Source: Ampullaceana balthica (lineage: Eukaryota > Mollusca > Gastropoda > Lymnaeidae). Taken from it: 64,000 nt of DNA. The stretch spans positions 434,001-498,000 of the forward strand of contig CALYLW010000282.1 in NCBI GenBank assembly GCA_944989445.1, in the 5' to 3' direction. Shown in pieces: positions 45,401 through 54,426 of the stretch; position 1 is the stretch's first letter; each line of letters starts with the position of its first letter. The position numbers and the translations under genes were made by a program. The notes below the pieces were generated by a model. It was given only the letters and a program-made list of their open reading frames with translations, had not been told where the DNA came from and ran no database searches.

Positions 45401-48400
45401 AATGATAATGTGGAGGGGGGGGTGATGATTTAATGATAATGTGGAGGGGGGTGATGATTTAATGATAATGTGGAGGGGGGGTGATGATTTAATGATAATG
45501 TGGAGGGGGGGTGATGATTTAATGATAATGTGGAGGGGGGGTGATGATTTAATGATAATGTGGAGGGGGGGTGATGATTTAATGATAATGTGGAGGGGGG
45601 GTGATGATTTAATGATAATGTGGAGGGGGGGTGATGATTTAATGATAATGTGGAGGGGGGGGTGATGATTTAATGATAATGTGGAGGGGGGGTGATGATT
45701 TAATGATAATGTGGAGGGGGGGGTGATGATTTAATGATAATGTGGAGGGGGGTGATGATTTAATGATAATGTGGAGGGGGGGGTGATGATTTAATGATAA
45801 TGTGGAGGGGGGGGTGATGATTTAATGATAATGTGGAGGGGGGGTGATGATTTAATGATAATGTGGAGGGGGGGGTGATGATTTAATGATAATGTGGAGG
45901 GGGGGTGATGATTTAATGATAATGTGGAGGGGGGGTGATGATTTAATGATAATGTGGAGGGGGGGGTGATGATTTAATGATAATGTGGAGGGGGGGTGAT
46001 GATTTAATGATAATGTGGAGGGGGGGTGATGATTTAATGATAATGTGGAGGGGGGGTGATGATTTAATGATAATGTGGAGGGGGGGTGATGATTTAATGA
46101 TAATGTGGAGGGGGGGTGATGATTTAATGATAATGTGGAGGGGGGTGATGATTTAATGATAATGTGGAGGGGGGGTGATGATTTAATGATAATGTGGAGG
46201 GGGGGTGATGATTTAATGATAATGTGGAGGGGGGGTGATGATTTAATGATAATGTGGAGGAGGGGGTGATGATTTAATGATAATGTGGAGGGGGGGTGAT
46301 GATTTAATGATAATAAAACAAAGAGCCAAATGTTATTCATTCGTTCACGTGACGACAACAATCTTAAAACATGATGTAGACCTTGTTGTTGTTATGGCTC
46401 CGTCGTGATAGCCGAGGAACATTCTCTTCATCCTCATCCTAGCTTTGTGCTGTGGCAGCCTTCTGTGTCCTTTGGTGTGTCCTTTAGTTGTTTGTCTAAC
46501 CAATCTTTGCCAGAAAAGTTCGTCCATGTGTCGGACAAGAGATGGTCGGGATGTCATCAGGATGGTTACGATCATGATCTTTCCTGGCCTGTCTTACGGG
46601 CATGATCTTTCCTGGCCTGTCTTACGAGCTGACCTTTCCTGGCCTGTCTTACGATCATGATCTTTCCTGGCCTGTCTTACGAACATGATCTTTCCTGTCC
46701 TGTCTTCTGGGCTTGGCAGCCTGTTGTCTGTTTGCTTCACAGGTTGCTGTGTAGTTCCGTATCATGAAACGCCAGGGGGATCGGTCACTGGCTGCTGCCT
46801 CCTAGGAGTATTGCCCACTATCATAAAGGCTTTAGTGCGGTCTTGAGTGCATACTTGTAGCTCTTCCTTTGACCTTCGCGGCTCTCTGTCCAACTTAAAG
46901 CAGGCCATAGAAGAGCCTCTGTGGGAGCCGATGGTCTGGCATGTGTACGACGTGCCACGTCCAGCGTAGTTGGGACTGCTTTAGACTTGGCCAGAAACTT
47001 GGGAGTCCGGCCTTGTACAGTACTTTGGTGTCAGGACCTATTTCCCCTATAATTTGATGTTGGAAATTTTCTCCAGGTTTGTGGTGTGAAAGTGGTTCAG
47101 CAACCTCGCATGGCGTTGGTACATGTCCATGTTTTACAAGCATACGGTAGAGTAGGAAACACAACAGCTCTGTATAATTTAGTTTAGGTGGTTCAACAAA
47201 TGAAAGTAGTGCAGCTGTCTGCACGGAAGCACACAGCCGATCATTTTGTATAACTCAGAGTAACACCATCCAATAAACGGATATGTTCAGGGCCACCATG
47301 AACTCCACGCCGCCTTGTCTTACATTTATATACAATTTAACTTTTCATTGGCATTTCTAAACATAATCTAGGACAATAAAAGATTATCCGTGGCTGTATT
47401 ACGTCACTCTTTCACTTTTTTTAAAGGAGTGGGGGGGGATATATGTTTCAAGAAGATTTGTTAGTATGTAAACCGGAGAACTTCGTAAGCTTCCGCTGAA
47501 TTCTGGGAATATTTGAAGTCCACAATTATTGCTGGACTGTTAGTCAGAGGCTATTTGTAACAGGGACTTTTAAAATGAATGTGTATGTGTTCAGTAACAC
47601 TAAATACATTATGTATATATTTATAACTTCATTTGACGTGCTATCAAAGCAAAAATCAATCCTATTTTAAAGGGTTTAATTGATACTATTATTAACAGTC
47701 AGCCGACTATAGCAAAATAATAACAGAGTAAAGATACTCTGAAATCAAATTTAAACGTCTTTAGTTAAAATAAATAACTATGTATTATAATTAATTAAAA
47801 TGTTATGTTACAATTCATAGAAATTTCTCAAAAAAATGTAACGGCTTATCTCCCTTCAGTGTAATTTTTTTTAAATCTCCCTTGAAAAATCTTCTTCTTC
47901 TTTTTAATATGTATTTTTTTAAAAATAAATTGTTTTTAGCTTTGATAATAATTCATATTCCAATCTAATGCACACATCTCCATTAAATTGCACGGTTTGA
48001 ATTTAAACGCATCCATGGTTAGGGTTTCATGTTGATTTGTCGCCCAGTCACAGTGTATGTGTGTCTGTGCCCTGACACAGTGTATGTGTGTCTGTGCCCT
48101 GACACAGTGTATGTGTGTCTGTGCCCTGACACAGTGTATGTGTGTCTGTGCCCTGACACAGTGTATGTGTGTCTGTGCCCTGACACAGTGTATGTGTGTC
48201 TGTGCCCTGACACAGTGTATGTGTGTCTGTGCCCTGACACAGTGTATGTGTGTCTGTGCCCTGACACAGTGTATGTGTGTCTGTGCCCTGACACAGTGTA
48301 TGTGTGTCTGTGCCCTGACACAGTGTATGTGTGTCTGTGCCCTGACACAGTGTATGTGTGTCTGTGCCCTGACACAGTGTATGTGTGTCTGTGCCCTGAC

Positions 48401-51036
48401 ACAGTGTATGTGTGTCTGTGCCCTGACAAAGTGTATGTGTGTCTGTGCCCTGACACAGTGTATGTGTGTCTGTGCCCTGACACAGTGTATGTGTGTCTGT
48501 GGACACAACGTTGAGATAGCTAATGAAAGAAACCAACGCCTAGTTAGTGGGAGACAGTAAAGTGCACGGTACACAGCTGAACGGAACCAGAAGGAACGTT
48601 TGCTATTTGTACCTGTAGAAAAGTCCTTGAACTTCCAATGTTTACTCACAAGAATATAACTGTACCAAAGATCACAGATGCGGGAACAAGGGTTCGTGAT
48701 TTATTTTTAAACAAATTATTTCTTCTTCTTAGAAGTGCCCACTATAAGAGATTTGTTCATTATGAGTCCTATCATTATGTTGGGGATTTGCCATGCTTGA
48801 TGAGTATACTTGCAGGGGTTGCTATGCTTGATGAGTATACTTGCAGGGGTTGCTATGCTTGATGAGTATACTTGCAGGGGTTGCTATGCTTGATGAGTAT
48901 ACTTGCAGGGGTTGCTATGCTCGATGAGTATACTTGCAGGGGTTGCTATGCTCGATGAGTATACTTGCAGGGGTTGCTATGCTCGATGAGAATACTTGCA
49001 GGGGTTGCTATGCTCGATGAGTATACTTGCAGGGGTTGCTATGCTTGATGAGTATACTTGCAGGGGTTGCTATGCTTGATGAGTATACTTGCAGGGGTTG
49101 CTATGCTTGATGAGTATACTTGCAGGGGTTGCTATGCTCGATGAGTATACTTGCAGGGGTTGCTATGCTTGATGAGTATACTTGCAGGGGTTGCTATGCT
49201 TGATGAGTATACTTGCAGGGGTTGCTATGCTTGATGAGTATACTTGCAGGGGTTGCTATGCTTGATGAGTATACTTGCAGGGGTTGCTATGCTCGATGAG
49301 TATACTTGCAGGGGTTGCTATGCTTGATGAGTATACTTGCAGGGGTTGCTATGCTTGATGAGTATACTTGCAGGGGTTGCTATGCTTGATGAGTATACTT
49401 GCAGGGGTTGCTATGCTTGATGAGTATACTTGCAGGGGTTGCTATGCTTGATGAGTATACTTGCAGGGGTTGCTATGCTTGATGAGTATACTTGCAGGGG
49501 TTGCTATGCTTGATGAGTATACTTGCAGGGGTTGCTATGCTCGATGAGTATACTTGCAGGGGTTGCTATGCTTGATGAGTATACTTGCAGGGGTTGCTAT
49601 GCTCGATGAGTATACTTGCAGGGGTTGCTATGCTCGATGAGTATACTTGCAGGGGTTGCTATGCTTGATGAGTATACTTACTTGCAGGGGTTGCTATGCT
49701 TGATGAGTATACTTGCAGGGGTTGCTATGCTTGATGAGTAGACTTACTTGCAGGGGTTGCTATGCTTGATGAGTATACTTGCAGGGGTTGCTATGCTTGA
49801 TGAGTATACTTGCAGGGGTTGCTATGCTTGATGAGTATACTTGCAGGGGTTGCTATGCTTGATGAGTATACTTGCAGGGGTTGCTATGCTTGATGAGTAT
49901 ACTTGCAGGGGTTGCTATGCTCGATGAGTATACTTGCAGGGGTTGCTATGCTTGATGAGTATACTTACTTGCAGGGGTTGCTATGCTTGATGAGTATACT
50001 TGCAGGGGTTGCTATGCTTGATGAGTATACTTGCAGGGGTTGCTATGCTTGATGAGTATACTTACAGGGGTTGCTATGCTCGATGAGTATACTTGCAGGG
50101 GTTGCTATGCTCGATGAGTATACTTGCAGGGGTTGCTATGCTTGATGAGTATACTTACTTGCAGGGGTTGCTATGCTTGATGAGTATACTTGCAGGGGTT
50201 GCTATGCTTGATGAGTATACTTGCAGGGGTTGCTATGCTTGATGAGTATACTTACTTGCAGGGGTTGCTATGCTTGATGAGTATACTTACAGGGGTTGCT
50301 ATGCTTGATGAGTATACTTGCAGGGGTTGCTATGCTTGATGAGTATACTTACTTGCAGGGGTTGCTATGCTTGATGAGTATACTTGCAGGGGTTGCTATG
50401 CTCGATGAGTATACTTGCAGGGGTTGCTATGCTTGATGAGTATACTTGCAGGGGTTGCTATGCTCGATGAGTATACTTGCAGGGGTTGCTATGCTCGATG
50501 AGTATACTTGCAGGGGTTGCTATGCTTGATGAGTATACTTGCAGGGGTTGCTATGCTTGATGAGTATAATTGCAGGGGTTGCTCATTTAGGGACATTTGG
50601 TTTGGAGGCTATAGACACATGTGTTAAGTGTTGCCACCTCAACTCTTGTTTAGAGAGAAGGAAACGTTTTAGTTCACAACAGTGACTTGGCTTTCATTTT
50701 AAAAAAATATTATTATTAATTTTAGGGGAGGGCTGGTCCGTGTAAGCCCACTCCTAAGTCTAAGAGAATGATTACCACTGCAATGATTGGGCCATTAATA
50801 CATTTTTACCATTGTCTTTTTGTATCGAGCTGACTGTAAGTCTATCTCCCATTTTCTTAATGTTAATTAAATATTTTTCAGCAAACACAACAAACTATTG
50901 GTAGCTCTCTCCACCAGTTGCTTACATGTTGACATATTTGTATTGTAACTCATTCGGTTGTACATGACAACAAATTGATGCTCAAATAAAAACAAAAACT
51001 TACCTGCGTTTGATGGATTGGAATGCTCGCTGCCAT
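30391..51036 (-). CDS. ALDH1: Aldehyde dehydrogenase, ALDH1/ALDH2 class (13 exons, 489 aa)
   Basis: Minus-strand join 51036-51004, 39674-39570, 39189-39049, 37549-37423, 37192-37131, 36756-36628, 36094-35981, 35796-35694, 35344-35160, 34908-34744, 33444-33287, 32875-32801, 30463-30391. The family oxidises aldehydes (retinal, acetaldehyde, lipid aldehydes) to acids with NAD+. All key residues are present, each at the ALDH2 number minus 11: oxyanion Asn158, Lys181 and Glu184 for NAD ribose, G234-x4-G239, general base Glu257, nucleophile Cys291, Glu388 and Phe390 (IFGPV). The end [12 protein letters not shown]...[16 protein letters not shown] is typical. No mitochondrial presequence is seen, and an in-frame TGA at 51064-51066 precedes the ATG, so a cytosolic ALDH1-like enzyme is likely. 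Substrate cannot be told from sequence. Intron 1 is 11.3 kb, mostly satellite. Confidence 0.96.
30540..31574 (+). mobile_element. hAT transposon copy, 1.0 kb, in ALDH intron 12
   Basis: The element is 30548-31566, starting CAGGGGTTCCTAACCAGTGG and ending GGTTTGGAACCACTG. Perfect 8-bp target-site duplication GTCTAGGG at 30540-30547 and 31567-31574. It is internally deleted and opposite in strand to the ALDH gene. Confidence 0.94.
30760..31420 (+). pseudogene. hAT transposase C-terminal remnant (ZBED5/SCAND3-like)
   Basis: From about 30770 one frame reads [20 protein letters not shown] and [18 protein letters not shown] before a stop. 30998-31420 then encodes a 140-aa tail with [33 protein letters not shown] and [18 protein letters not shown], the hAT dimerisation region. 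Zinc finger and most of the catalytic core are missing. Confidence 0.88.
31575..31825. other. ALDH intron 12, unique stretch
   Basis: No gene or element recognised. Confidence 0.45.
31826..32005. repeat. 35-bp minisatellite, 5 copies
   Basis: Unit TTGGACTTCCCAGTTCTCAG then GCAACTCTCAGAACT. In ALDH intron 12. Plus-strand frames are by-products. Confidence 0.96.
32208..32560. repeat. 59-bp minisatellite, 6 copies
   Basis: Unit ACTCAATACTAACATATTAA then CAGCAGTCACAGTATACTCA and CTTGTTACATACATATCAC. In ALDH intron 12. Confidence 0.97.
32801..32875 (-). CDS. ALDH1: ALDH exon 12
   Basis: Residues 441-465, [20 protein letters not shown] then QGRE, with split codons on both sides. Acceptor CCAACAG, donor GAAGT|GTAAGT. 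Confidence 0.93.
33029..33215. repeat. 23-bp minisatellite, 8 copies
   Basis: Unit GGTAGGAGGGTATCACAAAT then GAT. In ALDH intron 11, about 70 bp from exon 11. Confidence 0.97.
33287..33444 (-). CDS. ALDH1: ALDH exon 11 (IFGPV segment)
   Basis: Residues 389-440 plus two bases of Trp441: [11 protein letters not shown], then [12 protein letters not shown] and SLQAGSVW. Acceptor CTTTCAG, donor TG|GTTAGT. Confidence 0.95.
33660..33870. other. Imperfect repeats (TGTCGCG..TATTATATTGA) in ALDH intron 10
   Basis: Two to three diverged copies of about 70-90 bp. No coding potential. Confidence 0.4.
33918..34330. mobile_element. Possible MITE with 18-bp inverted ends, hosting a SINE
   Basis: ACTATAAATCCTTTATAT at 33918-33935 is perfectly inverted at 34313-34330. 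The interval also has an inner inverted pair (TTATATATTTGAGACATAAC at 34241 against GTTATGTCTCATATATAA at 34299). A tRNA-derived SINE occupies most of the interior. No clear target duplication was found, so a chance inverted repeat remains possible. Confidence 0.4.
34003..34218 (-). mobile_element. tRNA-derived SINE, near full length
   Basis: The minus strand starts GACGCGGTGGTCGAGTGGCA (box A-like) and has GGGTTCGAATCCG (box B, 34153-34165), as in tRNAs with a long variable arm, then GTGAAGGCAAGGG, TTCCCGGGGC and a tail ending CACTTGCCAACA. The copy at 12390-12566 shares all later blocks. It lies in ALDH intron 10, in the gene's sense direction. Confidence 0.85.
34744..34908 (-). CDS. ALDH1: ALDH exon 10
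   Basis: Residues 334-388, [20 protein letters not shown] ... [12 protein letters not shown] ... ATDE. Ends with Glu388 (ALDH2 Glu399). Acceptor TCTCTAG, donor GAG|GTGAGA. Confidence 0.95.
35160..35344 (-). CDS. ALDH1: ALDH exon 9 (catalytic cysteine)
   Basis: Residues 272-333. [13 protein letters not shown] places nucleophile Cys291. The residue before it is Asn where ALDH1/2 enzymes usually have Cys. [16 protein letters not shown] follows. Donor ATT|GTGAGT. Confidence 0.96.
35570..35697. repeat. 43-bp repeat containing the ALDH exon 8 donor, 3 copies
   Basis: On the gene strand each copy ends or begins with GACA|GTGAGTAGG. The real junction is at 35694/35693, and copies of the donor sit at 35651 and 35608. 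The unit shares only the last four exonic bases. Confidence 0.95.
35694..35796 (-). CDS. ALDH1: ALDH exon 8 (general base Glu257)
   Basis: Residues 238-271, [20 protein letters not shown] then [14 protein letters not shown]. Acceptor TTTTTAG, donor GACA|GTGAGTA. Both splice sites are duplicated in the flanking introns. Confidence 0.95.
35781..35868. repeat. 44-bp duplication containing the ALDH exon 8 acceptor
   Basis: 35781-35824 and 35825-35868 differ at one base. Each includes the intron 7 3' splice site and the first 16 bases of exon 8 (ATAGGAAGAAAAGTAA, ACAGG.. in the copy). The second acceptor is 44 bp upstream of the first on the gene strand. Confidence 0.96.
35981..36094 (-). CDS. 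ALDH1: ALDH exon 7 (NAD-binding GSTE)
   Basis: Residues 200-237, [20 protein letters not shown] ... [10 protein letters not shown]. Phase 0. Acceptor TGTTACAG, donor GAG|GTATTC. Confidence 0.95.
36428..36520. repeat. 13-bp repeat (ATAATTTATACCT), 7 copies
   Basis: AT-rich short tandem repeat in ALDH intron 6. Confidence 0.9.
36628..36756 (-). CDS. ALDH1: ALDH exon 6 (Asn158, Lys181)
   Basis: Residues 157-199, [20 protein letters not shown] then [20 protein letters not shown]. Acceptor GTTGCAG, donor GAG|GTCATC. Confidence 0.95.
36960..37140. repeat. 23-bp array repeating the ALDH exon 5 splice donor, 8 copies
   Basis: Gene-strand unit CAGATCATTCCAGTTAGTTT then TAT: 11 or 12 exonic bases followed by the GTTAGT donor. 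Junction positions are 37131, 37108, 37085, 37062, 37039, 37016, 36993 and 36970. The real junction reads CCG|GTTAGT. All seven intronic copies read CCA|GTTAGT. Confidence 0.98.
37131..37192 (-). CDS. ALDH1: ALDH exon 5
   Basis: Completes Asp136 and encodes [20 protein letters not shown] (137-156). Acceptor ATTCCAG, donor CCG|GTTAGT. Confidence 0.95.
37423..37549 (-). CDS. ALDH1: ALDH exon 4
   Basis: Residues 94-135 plus one base: [20 protein letters not shown] then [18 protein letters not shown]. Acceptor TTGTTCAG, donor ATTG|GTTGGT. Confidence 0.94.
37588..37880. repeat. 27-bp minisatellite, 11 copies
   Basis: Unit GAGATAACACACAAGAGATG then AGACCAT. It starts about 40 bp from exon 4 in ALDH intron 3. 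All minus-strand frames are open because the unit is 9 codons without stops. Confidence 0.98.
38040..38896. repeat. 39-bp minisatellite, 22 copies
   Basis: Unit TGTGCACCAAATCAAAATGG then AGAGCTCTAGTTTTATATA. The length is 13 codons, so five long frames (up to 301 aa) span it on both strands. None is regarded as coding. In ALDH intron 3. Confidence 0.99.
39049..39189 (-). CDS. ALDH1: ALDH exon 3
   Basis: Residues 47-93, [20 protein letters not shown] then [20 protein letters not shown]. Exactly 47 codons, as in vertebrate ALDH1A genes. Acceptor TATGTAG, donor GCT|GTATGC. Confidence 0.96.
39190..39569. other. ALDH intron 2
   Basis: AT-rich, no feature recognised. Confidence 0.6.
39570..39674 (-). 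CDS. ALDH1: ALDH exon 2
   Basis: Residues 12-46, [20 protein letters not shown] then [15 protein letters not shown]. Acceptor CTTTTCAG, donor AAG|GTAATT. Confidence 0.95.
39818..40030. repeat. 29-31 bp minisatellite, about 7 copies
   Basis: Unit GACTGGGGGAATCAGTAGG(CC)ATACATGTAT with a 2-bp shorter variant. In ALDH intron 1. Confidence 0.95.
40191..40242. repeat. 26-bp duplication in ALDH intron 1
   Basis: Two copies of GTCATAGCAACATTTCTAGA then ACAGGG. Confidence 0.9.
40243..41090. other. ALDH intron 1, unique stretch
   Basis: No gene recognised. Open frames here have no domain. Confidence 0.5.
41091..43768. repeat. G-rich satellite, domain A: 37-39 bp unit, about 71 copies
   Basis: Unit TGATGAAGGAGAGAGTTTAA then TGATAATGTGG(A) and a G-run of 5-10. 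Unit length varies almost only through the G-run. In ALDH intron 1. The G-rich strand is the template for ALDH transcription. Confidence 0.99.
43769..46313. repeat. G-rich satellite, domain B: 29-31 bp unit, about 86 copies
   Basis: Unit TGATGATTTAATGATAATGT then GGAGGGGGG(G). It equals the domain A unit minus AGGAGAGAG (9 bp). The switch is abrupt at about 43765 and no domain A unit recurs afterwards. Confidence 0.99.
46440..47224 (-). pseudogene. Decayed LINE ORF2 C-terminus in ALDH intron 1
   Basis: The minus strand reads ..[11 protein letters not shown], then [20 protein letters not shown], and further on [14 protein letters not shown], resembling the CxxCGRTFRARIGL zinc finger that ends many invertebrate LINE ORF2s. 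The LRW-GHV segment corresponds to LRWLGHVRRLEDGRMPKD of the LINE at 16281-17622, so the same clade is likely. Stops and frameshifts are present, and a 4-copy repeat (46573-46700) expanded inside it. Confidence 0.72.
46573..46700. repeat. 28-32 bp repeat, 4 copies, inside the LINE remnant
   Basis: Unit GATCTTTCCTGGCCTGTCTT then ACGGGCAT or variants. Confidence 0.9.
47225..48047. other. ALDH intron 1, AT-rich unique stretch
   Basis: No gene or element recognised. Confidence 0.5.
48048..48505. repeat. 27-bp minisatellite, 17 copies
   Basis: Unit TGTGCCCTGACACAGTGTAT then GTGTGTC, nearly identical copies (one CAAAG variant near 48428). Nine-codon unit, open in several frames on both strands. 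In ALDH intron 1. Confidence 0.99.
48795..50584. repeat. 31-bp minisatellite (with 35-bp variants), about 57 copies
   Basis: Unit GCTTGATGAGTATACTTGCA then GGGGTTGCTAT, with TTGAT/TCGAT alternation. A 4-bp longer form, TATACTTACTTGCAG, recurs near 49677, 49741, 49966, 50151, 50248 and 50343 only, i.e. in the right half of the array. In ALDH intron 1. Confidence 0.98.
50585..51003. other. ALDH intron 1, 5' end
   Basis: Unique DNA next to exon 1. The donor ACGCAG|GTAAGT begins it on the minus strand. Nothing else recognised. Confidence 0.6.
51004..51036 (-). CDS. ALDH1: ALDH exon 1 (start codon)
   Basis: [11 protein letters not shown], phase 0, donor CAG|GTAAGT. In-frame TGA at 51064-51066 upstream. 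It is 11.3 kb from exon 2. The choice is supported by the Kozak-like AAAAATGG, the perfect donor and the frame, but not by similarity. Confidence 0.75.
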
Positions 51037-51224
51037 TTTTTCCCCGTTCCCTGACCGTTTAATTCACAACTGGCCCGTACAGAAGCTGTAGCTCAGAGTG
51101 TGGTGTGGAGAGTTTGTCTGTTGCGTAAATTAAGGAGAAATGAGGTCAGTGCCTAAAAGCCACCTGCAGGTGGAAGCCCGGCCTAAGTTCATGAAGATAC
51201 TGACAGGGAAGGGGCGAGTCCTGT
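51037..51224 (-). promoter_or_regulatory. ALDH 5'UTR and promoter region
   Basis: Only about 190 bp of unique DNA separates the start codon from the next minisatellite. No TATA box was recognised. Confidence 0.4.
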
Positions 51225-52013
51225 CACAGGTCAGGGGTGAGTCAGTTACAGGGCAGGGGAGACTCAGTGACAGGGCAGGGGAGACTCAGTGACAGGGCAG
51301 GGGAGACTCAGTGACAGGGCAGGGGAGACTCAGTGACAGGGCAGGGGCGAGTCAGTGACAGGGCAGGGGCGATTCAGTGACAGGGCAGGGGCGATTCAGT
51401 GACAGGGCAGGGGCGAGTCAGTGACAGGGCAGGGGCGAGTCAGTGACAGGGCAGGGGCGAGTCAGTGACAGGACAGGGGGCGAGTCAGTGACAGGGCAGG
51501 GGTGAATCAGTGACAGGGCAGGGGCGAATCAATGACAGAGCAGGGGCGAATCGGTGACAGGGCAGGGGCGAGTCAGTGACAGGGCAGAGGGGATTCAGTG
51601 ACAGGGCAGGGGCGACTCAGTGACAGGGCAGTGGCGACTCAGTGGCAGGGCAGGGGCGACTTAGTGACAGGGCAGGGGCTAGTCAGTGACAGGGCAGGGG
51701 CTAGTCAGTGACAGAGCAGTGGCGACTCAGTGACAGAGCAGTGGCGACTCAGTGACAGGGCAGGGGCGACTCAGTGGCAGGGCAGGGGCGAGTCAGTGAC
51801 AGGGCAGGGGAGACTCAGTGATAGGGCAGGGGCGAGTCAGTGACAGGGCAGGGGCGATTCAGTGACAGGGCAGGGGAGACTCAGTGACAGGGCAGGGGAG
51901 ACTCAGTGACAGGGCAGGGGAGACTCAGTGACAGGGCAGGGGCGAGTCAGTGACAGGGCAGGGGCGAGTCAGTGACAGGGCAGGGAAGAGTCAGTGACAG
52001 GGCATTGGTGAGT
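51225..52013. repeat. 22-bp GC-rich minisatellite, about 36 copies
   Basis: Unit GACAGGGCAGGGGCGAGTCA then GT, with GAGACT, GATTC and TAGT variants. It sits immediately upstream of the ALDH gene. Confidence 0.98.
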
Positions 52014-52446
52014 CTAGATGGAAGATTGGATTCGATCCACCCCAGCCCCACCCTGGGGAGAGGTGAAAGCAACGACTGAAATTGTTGCTTGTGATGCCGC
52101 ATTAGCCTACCAGCTGATAAACTACATTGCGTTTGTTTTATTCATGCCAATTATAAACTGATATTCTAAGTGCCTATCAGGTATTGAGTGACAGCCTTTA
52201 TAACTTTATTTTCTATGGTTAAAAATAATAAAACTTTTTCTGAAGTATTGCAAAAGTGATTTATTGCTGAAGTTTTATTACTTCATTTTTGGCCTAACTT
52301 CATTATTGGTCAGGCTTCAGCCGAATATTTCGTAATCAGCCGAAAATCAGCCGCAAATGTCAATATTACAGAGAAATCCGGCTAATCCGGATATCCGCCC
52401 AAAATTTTTTGTCAGCCAGCCGAAATTTAAAAAATAATCGTCTGGC
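52014..52446. other. Intergenic unique stretch
   Basis: No gene. Short repeated CAGCCGAAA motifs near 52318-52430. Confidence 0.5.
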
Positions 52447-53655
52447 ACATTGTTACACATCACTCACTCCCTTGTTATACATCACTAACTCCCTTGTTAC
52501 ACATCAATTGCTCCCTTGCTACACATCACTCAATCCTTGTTACACATCAATTACTCCCTTGTTACACATCAATTACTCCCTTGCTACACATCACTCACTC
52601 CCTTGTTACACGTCCTTCACTCCCTTGTTACACATCCCCCACTCCCTTGTTACACATCACTCACTCCCTTGTTACACATCACTCACTCCCCTGTTACACA
52701 TCCCCCACTCCCTTGTTACACATCACTCTCTCCCTTGCTACACATCACTCACTCCCTTGTTACACATCACTCACTCCCCTGTTACACATCCCCCACTCCC
52801 TTGTTACACATCACTCACTCCCTTGTTACACATCCCCCACTCCCTTGTTACACATCACTCTCTCCCTTGTTACACATCAATTACTCCCTTGTTACACATC
52901 ACTCACTCCCTTATTACGCATCACTCACTCCCTTGTTACACATCACTCACTCCCTTGTTACACATCACTCTCTCCCTTGTTACGCATCACTCACTCCCTT
53001 GTTACACATCACTCACTCCCTTGTTACACATCACTCACTCTCTTGTTACACATCACTCACTCCCTTGTTACACATCACTTACTCCCTTGTTACACATCAC
53101 TCACTCCCTTGTTACACATCACTCACTCTCTTGTTACACATCACTCACTCCCTTGTTACACATCAATTACTCCCTTGTTACACATCACTCAATCCTTGTT
53201 ACACATCAATTACTCCCTTGTTACACATCAATTACGCCCTTGCTACACATCACTCACTCCCTTGTTACACATCAATTACTCCCTTGTTACACATCACTCA
53301 ATCCTTGTTACACATCAATTACTCCCTTGTTACACGTCACTCACTCCTTTGTAACACATCCCCCACTCCCTTGTTACACATCACTCACTCCCTTGTTACA
53401 CATCAATTACTCCTTTGTTACACATCACTCACTCCCTTGTTACACATCACTCACTCCTTTGTTACACATCAATTACTCCTTTATTACACATCCCCCACTC
53501 CCTTGTTACACATCACTCACTCCCTTGTTACACATCAATTACTCCTTTGTTACACATCCCTCACTCCCTTGTTACACATCACACACTCCCTTGTTACACA
53601 TCAATTACTCCTTTGTTACACATCCCCCACTCCCTTGTTACACATCACTCACTAT
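52447..53655. repeat. 22-bp minisatellite, about 55 copies
   Basis: Unit ACTCCCTTGTTACACATCAC then TC, with AATT, CCCC and CTTT variants. No plus-strand stop in any of the three frames, so frames of up to 632 codons run through it. Confidence 0.99.
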
Positions 53656-53733
53656 CTAGTTCGAAGTGAATGTTATCAATACATATTTTCATTTATTAAA
53701 ATAAATAAATTGATGAGTAGTTCAAATTACGTT

Positions 53734-54207
53734 ATTGTTTCATTGTTTGGTTCCCGTCTTTTATTGTTTCATTGTTTGGTTCCCGTCTTTTATTGTTTCA
53801 TTGTTTGGTTCCCGTCTTTTATTGTTTCATTGTTTGGTTCCCGTCTTTTATTGTTTCATTGTTTGGTTCCCGTCTTTTATTGTTTCATTGTTTGGTTCCC
53901 GTCTTTTATTGTTTCATTGTTTGGTTCCCGTCTTTTATTGTTTCATTGTTTGGTTCCCGTCTTTTATTGTTTCATTGTTTGGTTCCCGTCTTTTATTGTT
54001 TCATTGTTTGGTTCCCGTCTTTTATTGTTTCATTGTTTGGTTCCCGTCTTTTATTGTTTCATTGTTTGGTTCCCGTCTTTTATTGTTTCATTGTTTGGTT
54101 CCCGTCTTTTATTGTTTCATTGTTTGGTTCCCGTCTTTTATTGTTTCATTGTTTGGTTCCCGTCTTTTATTGTTTCATTGTTTGGTTCCCGTCTTTTATT
54201 GTTTCAA
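53734..54207. repeat. 29-bp minisatellite, 16 copies
   Basis: Unit ATTGTTTCATTGTTTGGTTC then CCGTCTTTT. Copies are essentially identical, suggesting recent expansion. Confidence 0.99.
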
Positions 54208-54229
54208 ATTTTGATTACTGTACAAAAAA

Positions 54230-54426
54230 GTGGTTATAAGTATTATACAGTCCCAAGGTTACAGGTACAGTCCCAAGGTTACAGGTACAGTCCCAAGGTT
54301 ATAAGTATTATACAGTCCCAAGGTTACAGGTACAGTCCCAAGGTTATAAGTATTATACAGTCCCAAGGTTACAGGTACAGTCCCAAGGTTACAGGTACAG
54401 TCCCAAGGTTATAAGTATTATACAGT
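54230..54426. repeat. Composite 20/25-bp repeat, 9 copies
   Basis: CAGTCCCAAGGTTACAGGTA alternates with CAGTCCCAAGGTTATAAGTA plus TTATA. Confidence 0.97.

Noticed and set aside
45441..46361. Repeat frames in the G-rich array (74 and 169 aa)
   Set aside because: Stop-free repeat unit only.
47936..48649. Frames of 154-237 aa with [13 protein letters not shown] repeats
   Set aside because: By-products of the 27-bp array, open in several frames on both strands.
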